Shown piece after piece: positions 17,200-29,075 of a DNA stretch of 64,000 nt; the stretch's first letter is position 1; each line of letters opens with the position of its first letter. The position numbers and the translations under genes are program-made. Source of the DNA: Paenibacillus sp. CC-CFT747. GTDB taxonomy: Bacteria; Bacillota; Bacilli; Paenibacillales; NBRC-103111. The notes under the pieces are model-generated. The model saw only the letters and a list, made by a program, of their open reading frames with translations. It was not told the origin of the DNA and made no database searches. Location of the stretch: NCBI GenBank assembly GCA_030323305.1, contig CP106741.1, positions 5,145,501-5,209,500 of the forward strand. Reading direction: 5' to 3'.

Positions 17200-17863
17200 T
17201 CGCGTTGGGCTGCCTGTTGGCCACGCTTGTCATCTACTGGGGCGCGAAGCGGGTCTACCGGGCTTTTCCGCGGGTTTACTTGACCCCGCTATTGGTCGCA
17301 CCCGTGATCATTATCGGGATTCTCACTCTGGCCCATCTTCCCTATCCATCCTATGAGGCGGGCACTCACTGGCTGACCCGGATGATCGGACCGGCAACCG
17401 TCGCCATGGCGATCCCGCTCTATCAAAACTTCGGCATGCTTAAGAAGCATGCCGCGGAAATAACATGGAGCGTCCTTTTCGGTTCCGCCGCGGCCTTGAT
17501 CAGCTCCGCCTGGATGGCACGCGAGCTTCATCTCGACAACCGGCTGGTGGAAAGCCTCGCCCCCGTTCGGCCACCACCCCGATCGCCATGGCGGTTTCCG
17601 AACGGATCGGCGGCATTCCGACCATGACGGCGGTCTTCGTTATTTTGACGGGCTTGTCCGGCATGATCCTCGGTCCTTATATGGTGCGGCTGCTGCGCAT
17701 CCGCAGTGAGGTGTCACGCGGCGTTCTGTTCGGAACGAGCTCGCACAATGCGGGAACCTCGAAGGCCTTCGAGTCGGGCTCGGCCGCCGGAAGCATCGCC
17801 AGCATTTCCATGATTCTTACCGCGTTCTTCACCCTGCTCCTCGCTCCGTGGCTTATCCTTTGA
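17196..17863 (+). CDS. CidB/LrgB-family membrane protein (frameshifted)
   Basis: A protein of about 222 residues, translationally coupled to the preceding gene. It has repeated hydrophobic segments and the family signatures IGPATVAMAIPLYQN and, after a missing C in the C5 run at 17560-17564, SATTPIAMAVSERIGG, GTSSHNAGTSKAFE and a final membrane helix. It forms the partner of the holin-like protein in the CidAB/LrgAB system. Confidence 0.88.
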
Positions 17864-17900
17864 TTCGTCAAATTCGGAAAGGGACGCCTGGGAAGAAGGC

Positions 17901-17947
17901 AAAAACAAGGGCTTTCCCAGCGAGTCGGCTCGCTGGGAAAGCCCCTT
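17901..17947 (-). terminator. Strong Rho-independent terminator
   Basis: A stem of about 16 bp (GGGCTTTCCCAGCGAG / CTCGCTGGGAAAGCCC) with a four-base loop; the minus strand continues into TTGTTTTT. It ends the minus-strand glycan locus and can insulate it from the convergent cidAB-like genes. Confidence 0.88.
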
Positions 17948-17957
17948 GGGGTAGGGA

Positions 17958-20326
17958 TCAGATAGGGGACGGCCACTCCACAACCAGCCGGACTCCTTCC
18001 GGAATGCCAGGGTAACGGAGCAGCAGCGTGGCCGACGCCGGATCGTAAGCCGAGGCAACCTCGACGGGAACGGAAGTAGATCCGCGCGCATCCCGCCCTG
18101 CCTTCTGCGATTCAACGTTACCACCAGCTCCTTCCTCTGCTGCCCGGTCCCCCGCTCCAGCCAAGCCGGCGCTCCTCCGCTCGGCGGTTATGCGCAGAGG
18201 AGCCGAGGCCGAGCGAATTCGGGTGCTGACCGTCAGCCCGGCAGGAGCCTCGGAGTGGAAAGAGAGCCGCCCCTCTCCGCGCCGCTCGTTACGGATGCGC
18301 GAAGAGCTCACGAGGATGGCGGGCATGCTTAACCCGGCTTCGTCCATGCCTGCCCCATCGAACTCGCCGGAGTCGGCCGTTCCGAACGGTTCTTGACGCT
18401 CATAGGCGAGATCATACAGCAAAGTGTCCTCTCCTGGCTGGAGCTTGACGGACTCCACGACCGGCAGGTCGGCTTCGAACAGGTCCAGGAACGGGCCCTG
18501 CAGAACAGGCGGCTCCCCCGTCTCCGTTTCGTCGAGTGCGTGGGCGATGACGTACGGCCCGCGCTGAATACGCAAAAGCCCGCTTTCCCGGTACTCCTCT
18601 TCTTCCCCCGCCGCTCGAGAGCCCAGCGCACATCCTCCGTGACAAGCCGGGCGCCTTCCTTCGTACGGGACAGCGAGGCCGGAGGAATCCGGCGGCACCG
18701 GAGAGCCCCGGCGCCTGCCGGATGGTCCCCCTCCGCGGGCTCCCGTCCGAGTCCCAAGGCCTCGAACAGATGATGCTCCGGCCGCTCGTAGGTCCGGGAG
18801 CCGGAGGAACGGTTCCACCATTCGCTTACTTCGTGGAACGGGTCCGTCCCATCTCCGTAATACAGCAGAATTCCGCCTTCCCGTACCCATTGGGCCAGCA
18901 CCTGATGGAGGCCGGGATGTTCGGGCTTCATGAATTCGTAGCTGAGCAGCAGCACCCGGTATCCGTCCAGATAGCCTGGGAAAGCAAGAAGATTATCCAG
19001 CTGGACGGGACGGAGCGGAATCCCCTTCTTCACAAGGGGAAGAGCCAGGCCGTAAAAAGCCGACCAATCCAGCAGCTCGCGCTGTGCCTCCGGCAGAACC
19101 TCCGACGTGTCCGTGCCGTCATACTTGAAGGCGCTGCTTTCGTCATCAGCCATCACGTCTCCCCGCTGGAACATTGCGGAGTTGGCAAGACAGAGGCCGA
19201 TGCCGCGGGTATATATCGCTTCCCTTCCCTCCCCTCCTCTATTTCTTCATGACGATGCATATCGCGAAGGACATTCATGACCGTCAAAAGAACCGTTCCA
19301 TACTCCCCGGGAAGGGCTCCTTACCGGTGCCATCCTCCTTCGGGTAACTCCCTTCGAAGACGCGGTAAGGCCAGGGGCAGACCTCATACTGCTTCACGCC
19401 GGGATGCAGCAGCGAGGCGGTGACGGTGGCCCGGTAGTTGCGCCGGTAATCGCTCCAGGTATATCGGGGGTTATCCTCGATCGGATCGTGGAGAAACCAC
19501 ATCTCCCGTCCGGTACCGCGCGTCAGCTCCTGCATGATGCCGTATTCCAGGTACGCCGTCTCGAAGGTCCGTTCCCGTCTGATTCCCCGATAAACGTTGG
19601 GCGTACGGGCCGTTCCGGTCCAAATCTGGGCGATAAAGCCGTCGCAGGCCGGCATATTCACGAGCAGTGCCTCGGGACTGATGATTCTCCATTGGGTGTA
19701 GTTAATCAGACTGTGAGTCGGCACATAGAAGCGAATCGTCCGTCCGTAGGTTACGAGCGAATAGTCCTTCAGCTGGCTGCACAGGCGGTCCAAGGCCCGG
19801 TAGTACATGACAGCCTTCAGCTTCGAAGCTCTGTACTGCGCATCGGGCGAAGAGTGAGGGGGAATCCATTCCTCTCCGTAGAAGGTAAGCCACTCCCGGC
19901 GGAACGCCTCCGAATAACCCGACTGCGCCCAGAACTCCGGCTCCTCCAGATGGATCGCCTCTACGCCGCAATCCACCGCCTTTTTCAGATGGGCGGCCAA
20001 ATAATCGGCAAACGCGATCGTCGGAACCATATAAGGCACGTCGGGGCCGTGCTGCACGTATTTCCCTTTACGGTCCATTTGGGCTTCGTCCCAATGGCTG
20101 CGGCCGTCGAATCGCCCGTAAAGATAATCCTGATACTCCCCCAGGAAACGCCGGTCATCAGGTGAATCGTATAGCCGGCCTTTTTCCAACCTTCGATGCG
20201 TTCCGGCAGGTCGTCCGATAGGCCGTACACCATGACAAAATCCGTTCGCAGATCGTATTTGGCCCCATAAGGTCGGGCCTCCTGAAAACTCGTCCACTCC
20301 GGTCCCTTCTCGCTTATACGGGTCAT
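17958..20326 (-). CDS. Large putative glycoside hydrolase (TIM barrel plus GATase-like domain; frameshifted)
   Basis: About 785 residues, restored from at least three frames (breaks near 18600, 19290 and 20130). The N-terminal part resembles a (beta/alpha)8 glycosidase: VYGLSDDLPERIEGWKKAGY, CGVEAIHLEEPEFW (candidate acid residues), MWFLHDPIEDNPRYTWSDY. The middle part (SAFYGLALPLVKKGIPLRPVQL, GYRVLLLSYEFMKPE, WVREGGILLYYGDG) looks like the glutamine-amidotransferase-like domain found in beta-galactosidases of clan GH-A. A beta-sandwich follows. There is no signal peptide, so it is cytoplasmic. It is the last gene of the mannosidase/importer operon and probably cleaves the imported oligosaccharide; the exact family is not assigned. 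Confidence 0.65.
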
Positions 20327-20426
20327 ACCGGCAGATCTCCTCCCTTGGACAAAAGTCTCCCGGACCCTTGCCGGCCCGGGAGTGTTCGGTCAAGATAGCC
20401 TTGCCCTTCCTGGCGAATCCCCGCCA

Positions 20427-22087
20427 TTAGTTCGGCATCTGCACCTTCACCACTTCTTTTCCCTTCAGGTTGTCGTTGACGTACTTGATCGCTTCCGGAT
20501 AGTTCATCTTGTTCAACTGCCCCCGAAGCGCATTAAGCACATTAAGAGCCGCTTCGTCGGACTTGGCGAAGATCGCTTCCTTCCACACATCGTTCATCTT
20601 ATCCATTGAAGGCTTAAGCGTCTCCCAGTTCGGTGCCTTCGTGATGACATCACCCGCGTTATAGGCCGAGATTACCTTGATTCCGTTCGGCCTCAAAATT
20701 TTGCGCGCATTCTCCATCGCCTTCATCCGGTCCTGGTCCATCCAGATGTCGCCGCCGAGGGAATTCGTGCGGTCCGGGCCGGTCAACGACTCGAAGCCGA
20801 TGCCAAACCCTTCATTCTTCTTCTGCTTGCCGGTCGTGTCGGCTGCGAATTTGTCGAAGAATTCCTTCTTGGCCACCGGCTTTCCGTTCGCCATGTCATA
20901 ATGGACTCCTTCAACCCCGTAATGAACCAGCTTGAAGCCTTCATCCGAGGCCAGGAAATCCAGCAGCTTCAGAGCCGCTTCCACATTCTTGCACGATTTC
21001 GTAATGACGGTGACATTGTTGCCCTGAATGGCCAGGTCCGCGGGCCGGTTCGGCTCCGCTCCGGCGCGCTCCAGCGGACCCACCGGGATGTAATCGCTGC
21101 CCGGATGGGCTTTTACGTAATCCTTCGAAGCATCCAGGATCGCCGGGTAGTGAGCGGCCAGAACGGCGATGCGTCCCTGCTTGATTTTCTCATTGGCAAT
21201 CGGGTCGGTCTGGGTGAAGGCCTCGGGATCGAGCAGCCCTTCGGAAAGCAGCTTCCGGTAGTACAGGGTGTAATCCTCATAGGCCTTCGTGAAGAAAACA
21301 TTCTCGAGCGTGCCGTCTCCTTTATCCACATAATTGGAACCGTAGAACATCGTGCTGCCGATTCCAACCGCCCAGCCGTTGTGGAAGCCCCTAGCGGGAT
21401 GACCGGCATGCCGTTCTCCTTCAAGCCCGCATCCTTGATCTTCTTTAAGAAGGCATACAGGTCGTCCTTCGTCTTCACCTTCTGCGGATCGACCCCAATC
21501 TTATCCGCTATGTCTTTGCGGACGTAGAAGCCGTAAAGCCAATCCAGAGCATCCTTGTCGGTGGCCGGCTGGTTCTGGTACAGCATATATTTCTTGTCGC
21601 CGAAGGCTCCGATCGCTTTCTCATAGAGAGCGGGCGGCACGTTCTCCTTCTTGATGCCTTTGGCCAGGTTCGGGTACTGAGCCAGCTTCCCGGACAAGTC
21701 CACCAGCTGGTCTTCCTTAGCCGCCTTGATGATTCCGTCAAGCTCTCCTCCCCAGGCGGGGCCGGTGTAGATATCCGGCAGATCTTGAGTAGCGAAAATC
21801 GTATTGACCTTCTCCACTTCGCTGCCTTTCGTGTAATCCAGCTTCACGTTGACGCCCGTCTTCTCCTGAATCGCCTTGGCGATCGGAGTCAGGTCCACAT
21901 CCCCGGCGCTGGAGCCGTTCCAGTTGTGAAGGATTTTGAGCGTAACCTCTTTCCCCGAACCTCCTCCGTCGTTCCCGCTTGACGATGTTCCGCCGTCCTT
22001 GCCGCCCCCGGTACAGCCGACCAGCGTGCTTCCCATTAAAGCGGCGGCCAGAAGAGCTGAGGAGACTTTTGCCCGATTGGTTTTCAT
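20427..22087 (-). CDS. Extracellular sugar-binding lipoprotein of a CUT1 importer (frameshifted)
   Basis: About 554 residues. The start ATG at 22085-22087 has AGGAGGG upstream. The lipobox is STLVGC. The mature protein is an extracellular solute-binding protein of the LplA/YtcQ type (VTLKILHNWNGSS, GVNVKLDYTKGSEVEKVNT, DIYTGPAW, LYGFYVRKDIADKIG). A missing G in the four-base run at 21388-21391 breaks the frame before GIGSTMFYGSNYV. It captures oligosaccharide for the two permeases encoded just upstream. The sugar is unknown; the neighbouring GH38 enzyme suggests a mannose-containing glycan. Confidence 0.9.
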
Positions 22088-22212
22088 AAGAAACCCTCCT
22101 AAGAACGAGATTGGATATAAGATAAAGCCCCCGTACCTAACGTTTCGATGCGCTCTGCACAGGAGCATTCATCCGGTGACGCTTCGATCATGATGGCGGG
22201 CGGCCGGAGGGA

Positions 22213-23109
22213 TCAGCCCTTCACGGAACCCATCATCACCCCTTTGACGAAATAACGCTGCAGGAACGGATAGATGCACAGAATCGGGAAAACGGTAATG
22301 ACCAGAAGCGCCATCCGGAGCGATTCCGGCGTAGCCCCCGCCACGTTATTGTTCATCGTCTGACCGCCCTGCTGGGCCGCCCGCTGCATGGAGGAAGACA
22401 GCGCCTCCGCCTCCGTCAGCATCTGCTGAAGAAGCGTCTGGACGGGAATCAGGCTTTTATCGGATACAAAATAAGTCCCGGTGAACCAGTCGTTCCAGTG
22501 GGCCACTCCGTTAAAGAGCGAGATGGTGGCAAGCACGGGCCCGGAGAGCGGAAGGATGACGCGCAGGAAAATTTGAAAATCCCCATAGCCGTCAATCCGT
22601 GCCGACTCCTCCAGCTCCTCGGGAATCCCCTGCAGGAAGGTCCGGATGATCACAATATGAAAGAAGCTGAACAGCATCGGAACGATATACACCCAGAAGG
22701 TGTTAACGAGATGAAGCTTCTGCAGGGTAATGAAATAGGGGATGAAGCCGGCGCTGAAGATCGTCGGCAGGAAGATATAGAACGTGAAGAAGGTACGCCC
22801 GGGCAGGGTCTTCTTGGACAGGGCGTACGCCATGAGGGTGCAGAGCGAGACATGAAGAATCGTACCGAGCAGCGTCCTCATAATGGTGATGCGGTATGCC
22901 TGCCATATTTTGGGATTGTGGAACACCTGAGCGTAGTTGTCCAGCGTAAACTGGCGCGGATAGAAGTACAGCGCCCCCAGCATGGAATCCTTGCCGTCAT
23001 TCAGCGAATAAATGAGGATATAGAGAAACGGATAGAGCATGGACATGCTGAACAGGATCAGGAACGCCCCGTTAAGAAGGCTGAACAGAGATAGTTTGCG
23101 CTTCCCCAT
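22213..23109 (-). CDS. CUT1 ABC transporter permease, MalG/YtcP-like
   Basis: An intact 298-residue protein with six membrane helices. It carries the EAA-type loop (EELEESARIDGYGDFQIFLRVILPLSGP) that contacts the ATPase, and ends with the typical PFLQRYFVKGVMMGSVKG. It forms the membrane channel with the permease encoded 21 bases upstream. No ATPase gene is present; such systems normally use a shared MsmX-type ATPase. Confidence 0.95.
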   Translation of the reverse strand: MGKRKLSLFSLLNGAFLILFSMSMLYPFLYILIYSLNDGKDSMLGALYFYPRQFTLDNYAQVFHNPKIWQAYRITIMRTLLGTILHVSLCTLMAYALSKKTLPGRTFFTFYIFLPTIFSAGFIPYFITLQKLHLVNTFWVYIVPMLFSFFHIVIIRTFLQGIPEELEESARIDGYGDFQIFLRVILPLSGPVLATISLFNGVAHWNDWFTGTYFVSDKSLIPVQTLLQQMLTEAEALSSSMQRAAQQGGQTMNNNVAGATPESLRMALLVITVFPILCIYPFLQRYFVKGVMMGSVKG

Positions 23110-23130
23110 TAACGCAACACTCCTTTCGGA

Positions 23131-24048
23131 TTAGAAGAGCGACACGTCGCTGATTTTGCGGGCCACCCGGTTAACGGTCACGATGAGCACCAGGGCGATC
23201 ACGCTCTGGAACAAGCCGACGGCCGCCGCATAGCTGAGACGCCCTTCGCTGATCCCGGAGTTGATGACATGCACGTCCAGGACACTGCCAATGGCCGCCG
23301 TGGCGGGTCCGTTAAGCAGAAGCAGCTGCTCATACCCAGCGCTCATCAGACTGCCTGTCGCTAGAATAAACAGAATGACCGCTATGTTGCGGATGCCGGG
23401 CAGCGTCACGTGCCACATCTGGCGGAACCTTCCCGCCCCGTCGATGCGGGCCGCCTCATACAGCTGCTGGTCGATTCCTGCGATGGCCGCCATGTAGATG
23501 ATAGAGTTCCACCCGATGTTCTTCCATACGTCGGAACCGAGGATCACCTGGTAGAACCAGGTTGTGTTGTTCAAGAAGGTAATCGGCTCTTGGATGAGAC
23601 CGGTCCCCCTCAGGAAATCGTTAACCGGTCCACCATAAGGCGTCAGCAAGCGCTGCATAAGCGTTACCACGACAACCCAAGAAACGAAGTATGGCAGATA
23701 CGAAAGCGTTTGCACGACTTTCTTGAATCTAAGGTTCCGCACCTCGTTAAGAAGAATGGCCAGAACAATGGGCATCGTAAACCCGACGGAGAGCTTCATG
23801 GCGCTGATGAGGATCGTGTTGCGGATGAGCTCCCACGCCTGGTAGTACCCGAAGAATTGATGAAAATATTTCAAACCGGCCCACGGGCTTCCCGAGAATC
23901 CTCCCGAGAACCGGAAGTCTCGGAAGGCGACCTGGATGCCGAAAAGCGGAACATAGGAAAACAGAAAGAACCAGACGATCCCGGGCAGCATGAACAGGTA
24001 GAACAATTTATGCCGCCAGATTCGCTTCACAAGCGGATGTGCCGTCAT
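23131..24048 (-). CDS. CUT1 ABC transporter permease, MalF/LplB-like
   Basis: About 305 residues. The start is set at ATG 24046-24048 because GAAGGAGG precedes it; the longer frame to 24162 has no such site. Six membrane helices and the loop LYEAARIDGAGRFRQMWHVTLPGI are characteristic of LplB-type permeases for complex saccharides. It lies 86 bases after the GH38 gene in the same transcription unit. Confidence 0.93.
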   Translation of the reverse strand: MTAHPLVKRIWRHKLFYLFMLPGIVWFFLFSYVPLFGIQVAFRDFRFSGGFSGSPWAGLKYFHQFFGYYQAWELIRNTILISAMKLSVGFTMPIVLAILLNEVRNLRFKKVVQTLSYLPYFVSWVVVVTLMQRLLTPYGGPVNDFLRGTGLIQEPITFLNNTTWFYQVILGSDVWKNIGWNSIIYMAAIAGIDQQLYEAARIDGAGRFRQMWHVTLPGIRNIAVILFILATGSLMSAGYEQLLLLNGPATAAIGSVLDVHVINSGISEGRLSYAAAVGLFQSVIALVLIVTVNRVARKISDVSLF

Positions 24049-24133
24049 ACGCGTATCCTCCTTCCTGGAATGAAGGCGGCGGACATTAAGTCGAGCGGTT
24101 TCTTGAGAAACGGCTTCCGCCTTGGCCGACCGG

Positions 24134-27100
24134 TTAATTTTCATAAGCGGATGCCCGGGCAAGTCTCAGCGTGACGATCTCGAAGGGGCCGAATGTTAGC
24201 GGAAGCGACCTGTCCTTCACTTCCACCGGCTGAAGCTTGTTCTCCATTAAATCGGAGAGCCACGCTTCCGAGATCGGGAAGCCTGCCGTCACGGTCGTCT
24301 GCAGCCGGGTTCCGGCCGTTTCAAACAGGCGGACGATGAGATCGGAGCTCTTCTCCGCCTTCTTGACCGCCTCCACCATGACATGCGGATGGCCGGTTAG
24401 AAGGAAGGAGCGGCCCGGGGCCAAGGCGCAGCCGGAGTTGGCGAAGCCAGCCGAGTCGCGGCCGGAACCGGGGATTTCGCCTTCAGCCGGATAACCGGCG
24501 GATGACGTCGCCGTACCGGCCGCGGGCTGCCGGCCTCGAAGCTCCTCCCTGCTTCCGCTGCGTTGGAAAGCACCGCTCCCTGCCCTGTCCTTCCCGCTGC
24601 CGGCGCTGCCTGCACCATACGCAGCGGAACGTTAAGCTCGTATCCGCGCTTATACACTTCCGCTTCAATGGAATCTCCCCGGTGGGGAAACAGCGAATAC
24701 GTGAAGGTATGCTCCCCCGGTCGGCTTCGGGATCCGGAAAGGACGGGCTGCGCAGCAGGTTCAGATCGAGCTCGTTCCCTTCCGCCCGATGGCCGTATTT
24801 GCAGTCGTTCAGCAGGGCGACGCCGTAATCCGGCTCGGACAAATCGATGTAATGATGCGCGCAAATCTCATCGCGGGCGTAATCCCACATCGTGTTCCGG
24901 TGTGTCGGCCGCTGGTAGTAGCCGAACTGGATGTCGCAGGTGACGGAGGGCGTCCGGACGTTGACCGGGAACGACGTGCGAAGCATCCGGCCCGATTCCC
25001 TCCAGTCGACGGTCGTCTCAAAATCGATCCTCCGGCTTCCTCCGGTCAGCACCACCCGCTGGACGAGCTCGGACTGGCCGTAGGTGTACCGCATGATCAG
25101 CCCGACCGTCGGGCCGTCGGCGAATTCTTCGACCTGCCGGAGAACAAAAGGATCTCCGCCGCTCCCAGTCAGCCGGTATTCCTGACGGAAATCCCAGGCA
25201 TCGCCGTCATCGGCGTATACCGTCAGCCGATTCGCCTTCCGTCCGTGCGGCACGATCTGCCGGCTGTTCTCCTTGTCGAAGATCGAGACGGCCGCCCCGT
25301 CCGCACCGAAGCGCACGGCCACCCTATCATTCTCCAGACGAAGCTCCTTCGCCGAGGCGCTCGGTGACGGGGCGGCCGCCAACCGGTTATCCGCCCGTTC
25401 CGGCGAACTCGCCGGGGCGGCTTCCAGCGCGTGTGCTTCCACCAACGCGAAACCCATAGGCGGAACGCTTACCTCCTGCCAGCCTCCAGGCAGCTTCAGC
25501 CATTCCTTGCGTTCCCACGGCAGGGAATTGAACACGGCCGCCCCGCCGCCCGCGGCAGTAAAGCCGGAAACCGCCTGCCCATAGGCCTCCGCCGTCATTC
25601 GTTCCGTCCTCTGGGCGAGCACCCGGTACCGCTCCAGCGATTCGTCATAAACCCGCTTGATGGAGGAGCCCGGAAGAATATCATGGAACTGATACAGGAG
25701 CACTTCCTTCCAGATCCTCTCCAGCTCCTCAGCCGGGTAAGGGCTGCCGCCGGCCATTTCCGCCAGAATAGCGGCGAATTCCAGCTCGCGCAGCACTTTC
25801 TCCAGCTTCCGGTTGTATCGTTTATTCCGGCCTTGGCTCGTCAGCGTACCCTGATGGCGCTCGAGATACAGCTCCCCGCGCCAAGTCTGGTAGCGGTCCT
25901 TGCCTTCGTCAAGCCGTTCGAAGAACCGCCAGGAAGGCTCCTGCTCGACCGGGCACAGCCCGAGCAGGTTCTTCTCTCTGGCTAACCGTTCCAGGTGCTC
26001 TTCCCCGGCCCGCCGCCTCCGTCTCCGATGCCGAACAGCAGGAGGGCCCGGTCCGACACACCCTTATCCAGATACTGCTCCTCCGTCTTCACGATAGACC
26101 GGGGGGCCGCCGGGCTGTTGTAGGTATCCTCCGGAGGCATGTGGGTCAGAACCTGCGAGCCGTCAATCCCTTCCCACAGAAAGGTGTGATGAGGGTGCCG
26201 GTTGTAGACGCTCCACGACAGCTTCTGGGTCATCATATATTCGACGCCGGCCTTGCGGAGAATTTGCGGCAGGCTCGCCGTATAGCCGAATACATCCGGC
26301 ATCCACAGCGACTTCATTTCCAGGCCGAACTCCTGCTGAAAGAAGCGCTTGCCGTATAAGATTTGACGGACGAGCGATTCGCCTCCCGGCACGTTCGTGT
26401 CCGACTCTACCCACATGGCCCCCTGCGGCTCCCAGCGCCCTTCCCGGATCCGCTCCTTCATCCGCGCGTACAGCTTCGGATAATGCTCCTTCATCCATTC
26501 GTACAGCTGGGGCTGGCTTGCCCCGAACACGTAGTCGGGATAACGCTCCATCATCTTAAGGGCGGTGGAGAAGGTGCGGGCCCTTTGCGTATCGTCTCCC
26601 GGATCGGCCACAGCCAGGCCAGATCGATATGGGCATGACCGACTGCGCTGATCGTTAGAACGGGGTCGCCCCCTTGCTTAGCGAGCTGTTCGCCCAGAAG
26701 GCTCCGTGCCTCCTTCACCTGATCCTCGGACAGATCCGTCAACAGAAGGGAAGCCTCGTACAGCTTCCGGAAGAGGCGTTCCTTGCGGGCCGAGCCCTCC
26801 GGCAGCCGTTCTGCCGTTTCGAGCAGCACCTCCGCATCGTAGTAGAGCTGCCGAACCTCCTCCCGGCAAACGGCAACGACCGCTTCCTTCAAGGTTCCGC
26901 TCCGATACTTTCCGAACAGGTCATTACAGCCGGCATCGGCCCATACATCGATCGTTTCCCGGCCGGTCGAGGCCTCCGCTACCTCCACCACCCGCTTGCC
27001 CGGGAGTCCCAAAGAGTAATCGAACTCGGAATTGACATTAGTCAACCCCTGGACAGGACTACCTTCGCCGTCCACCAGACACATCTCCCCGTTAACATCG

Positions 27101-27360
27101 AGAAGGAGAACTACCTTGCGGCCTGCGGTCGAAACGGGCACCGCACCCGTAAAATGAAACCAGGCACAGTCCCACAGGCTTCCCCACCGGTCGCCGGTCT
27201 TGAGGTCGACCCTCGCTCCGGACATCCGTTCCTCGTAGGGAACCGGTTCCGGCGTTACCCAGGCGCTAACGGTAAGCTCGGAAACCGGCTCGTAAATTCG
27301 TTCCTGCAGCCTTTGCAGCAGGGCTCTTAATTGGTTGGGTTTGATGACTTCATAGGGCAT
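24134..27360 (-). CDS. GH38 alpha-mannosidase (multiple frameshifts)
   Basis: About 1075 residues in at least five frame pieces (breaks near 26580, 26005, 24720 and 24480). Family GH38 is shown by VGHAHIDLAWLWPIRET (zinc-binding His and Asp), SQPQLYEWMKEHYP, LWMPDVFGYTASLPQILRKAG (nucleophile Asp) and LLYQFHDILPGSSI. The C-terminal beta domains follow and end SLPLTFGPFEIVTLRLA. It lacks a signal peptide and is cytoplasmic. It hydrolyses terminal alpha-mannosides from imported glycans. It is the first gene of the importer operon, with a possible regulator site about 70 bases upstream of its start. Confidence 0.92.
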
Positions 27361-27432
27361 CGGCTCTCTCGTCTCCTTTACGCATGGAAGTGGGATGGAG
27401 CTGCCTTTCGTCTCTCCCTAACTATAATCTAA

Positions 27433-27452
27433 ATATTGTATATATTCAATAT
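27433..27452. promoter_or_regulatory. Candidate operator in front of the GH38 operon
   Basis: ATATTG..CAATAT inverted repeat with an eight-base spacer. The first 13 bases, ATATTGTATATAT, occur exactly (reverse complement) at 28918-28930 and with one mismatch at 28759-28771, in front of the divergent genes. Probably the site of the GntR/LacI-hybrid regulator. Confidence 0.45.
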
Positions 27453-27634
27453 ATTTTTAACGGTTAATGGACGGCACAAAAAAACCGGCCCCCTTCTGGA
27501 ACCGGCTTCTGCTACTGCTGAATACCAACCATACAGTTAAATCATTCCGAGGCAGCTTTTCTACAGCTCCGGGGGACCGGCGGTCGTCTGGCGCACGACA
27601 AGCTCGGGCGTCAGCAGCGTTTTGGCATCTTTCC

Positions 27635-28736
27635 CTATCTTGCCGCTCCCCTCTGGATCACCTTAAGCAGCTTCTCCGCCGCCTGAACGCCCATGTTGTA
27701 TTCAAACTGCTTGATGTGCGTAAAAATACTGAATTCCTCGACGATCGAGGTGGGGTCATCGAAGCTCACGATCGACAAATCCTCCGGAACCTTCAGGCCC
27801 GCTTGTCTAGCCATCTGATAAATCTGCACCCCGAGCGTTCCGTTCAGGGTAATGTAAGCCGTCGCCATCCGGTTGCGGATGTACCGGTAGAGAGGATGAT
27901 TCTCCGCATCCTTCAAGCTTTCCACCCGGAAATCCGTAATGATATGAGCGGGGTTGATAAGCGCCCCCTTGTTCTTTAGGGCATTCATATAGCCTTCTAT
28001 CCGCTCCTGGACAGTTACCGTCTGCAGAGGGGAATCCGAGCAGATCGCGATGTCCCTATGACCCAGTTCCCACAGATGATCGACCGCGAGGGCGGTTCCC
28101 GCCCGCCCGTCCGCCGCGATATAATTCGTCTCTACCCCAGGCAAATACCGGTCAATCAGCACAAACGGAAATCCCGAGAACTTCATGGCGAGAATTTCCT
28201 CGTTATACTGCTCCTCGTCCACCGGAAAAATAAGAAGGCCCTCGGCCCCCATTTCCTTCAAGGTTTTGATGGCTTCCTTCTCTTTCTTAATGTCGCCCTC
28301 CGAAAGGAGAATGACGCTGCGATAGCCCTTCGATTCAAGCCCCTTCGAAATTCCGTCAATCAGCCGGATGGCGAAATAATCGCAGATGGAGGGCATGATC
28401 AGTCCGATGATGCCGGTAACCGGTCCGCGGTCCGCCCGCTCGGGAGAGGTCCTGGATCCGCCCGGCTGCATAGAAGGCGTTTCGGCGCCGGCTTCCTCGG
28501 GCTCCCTTCCGCTTACGAAGCTTCCGCGTCCCGGCACACGCGTAATGATCTTCTCATTGGCAAGGCCCGACAAGGCGTTGACCACCGTGATTTTACTGAC
28601 GTTAAACAGTTCCATCAGCTCCTTCTCGGTCGGAATGCGGTCGCCTTCCTTTAAGCCCCTGGAGTTGATGAGATCCCGGATATAATCTTGAATTTTCTGG
28701 TATAACGGGGTTCTTTCCGTTGTGTTGATAAGTCAT
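27635..28736 (-). CDS. GntR-HTH/LacI-sensor hybrid repressor (AraR-like; frameshift near start)
   Basis: About 367 residues. The N-terminal GntR winged helix (TPLYQKIQDYIRDLI, GDRIPTEKELMELF, NVSKITVVNALSGL, GRGSFVSG) is joined by a proline-rich linker to a LacI/periplasmic-binding-protein sensor (GIIGLIMPSICDYFAIRLIDGI, LIDRYLPGVETNYIAADG, LGHRDIAICSDS, SIVSFDDP). This is the AraR architecture. The frame of the first ten codons from ATG 28734-28736 is off by one (break near 28720). It probably represses the GH38/importer operon and the divergent GxGYxYP gene until a sugar binds. Confidence 0.88.
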
Positions 28737-29075
28737 CACCAAATTTCCGTGCAAATTTATATATATAATATATCCAATTATTGCCCAATGCAACCCGCTC
28801 CTTTGTACGCGTAGGAAAAGAGGGGAGCACCCCAGCTTAAAGACTTATTACTCTTGCCTCATTTGTTTCAAAAAGAAGGGGATATTTTGACAACCTTTGT
28901 CGAAGGACTTGCAAACTATATATACAATATATTAAATATTACTTGTTGGATGCTGTCTCTCGCATATCTCCTTTTTTGGAAAGGTCAGCTCGAAAAGGTC
29001 AGGAGGTGAAGCGATCCCCGCAAGGCAGGTGTTTTTGGCTTCCCCATACTCTAATAAGACGAGGTGTTCCGAAGC
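28737..29075. promoter_or_regulatory. Divergent control region with two operator-like sites
   Basis: This gene-free stretch separates the regulator (-) and the GxGYxYP gene (+). Two AT-rich sites, 28759-28771 (ATATATATAATAT) and 28918-28930 (ATATATACAATAT), are each preceded by GCAAA. They match, with zero or one mismatch, the site upstream of the GH38 operon. No other gene or RNA is apparent. Confidence 0.45.

Noticed and set aside
24397..24864. Short overlapping frames at the end of the alpha-mannosidase as separate genes
   Set aside because: They are pieces of the GH38 C-terminal beta domains shifted by indels; the order of motifs fits one protein.
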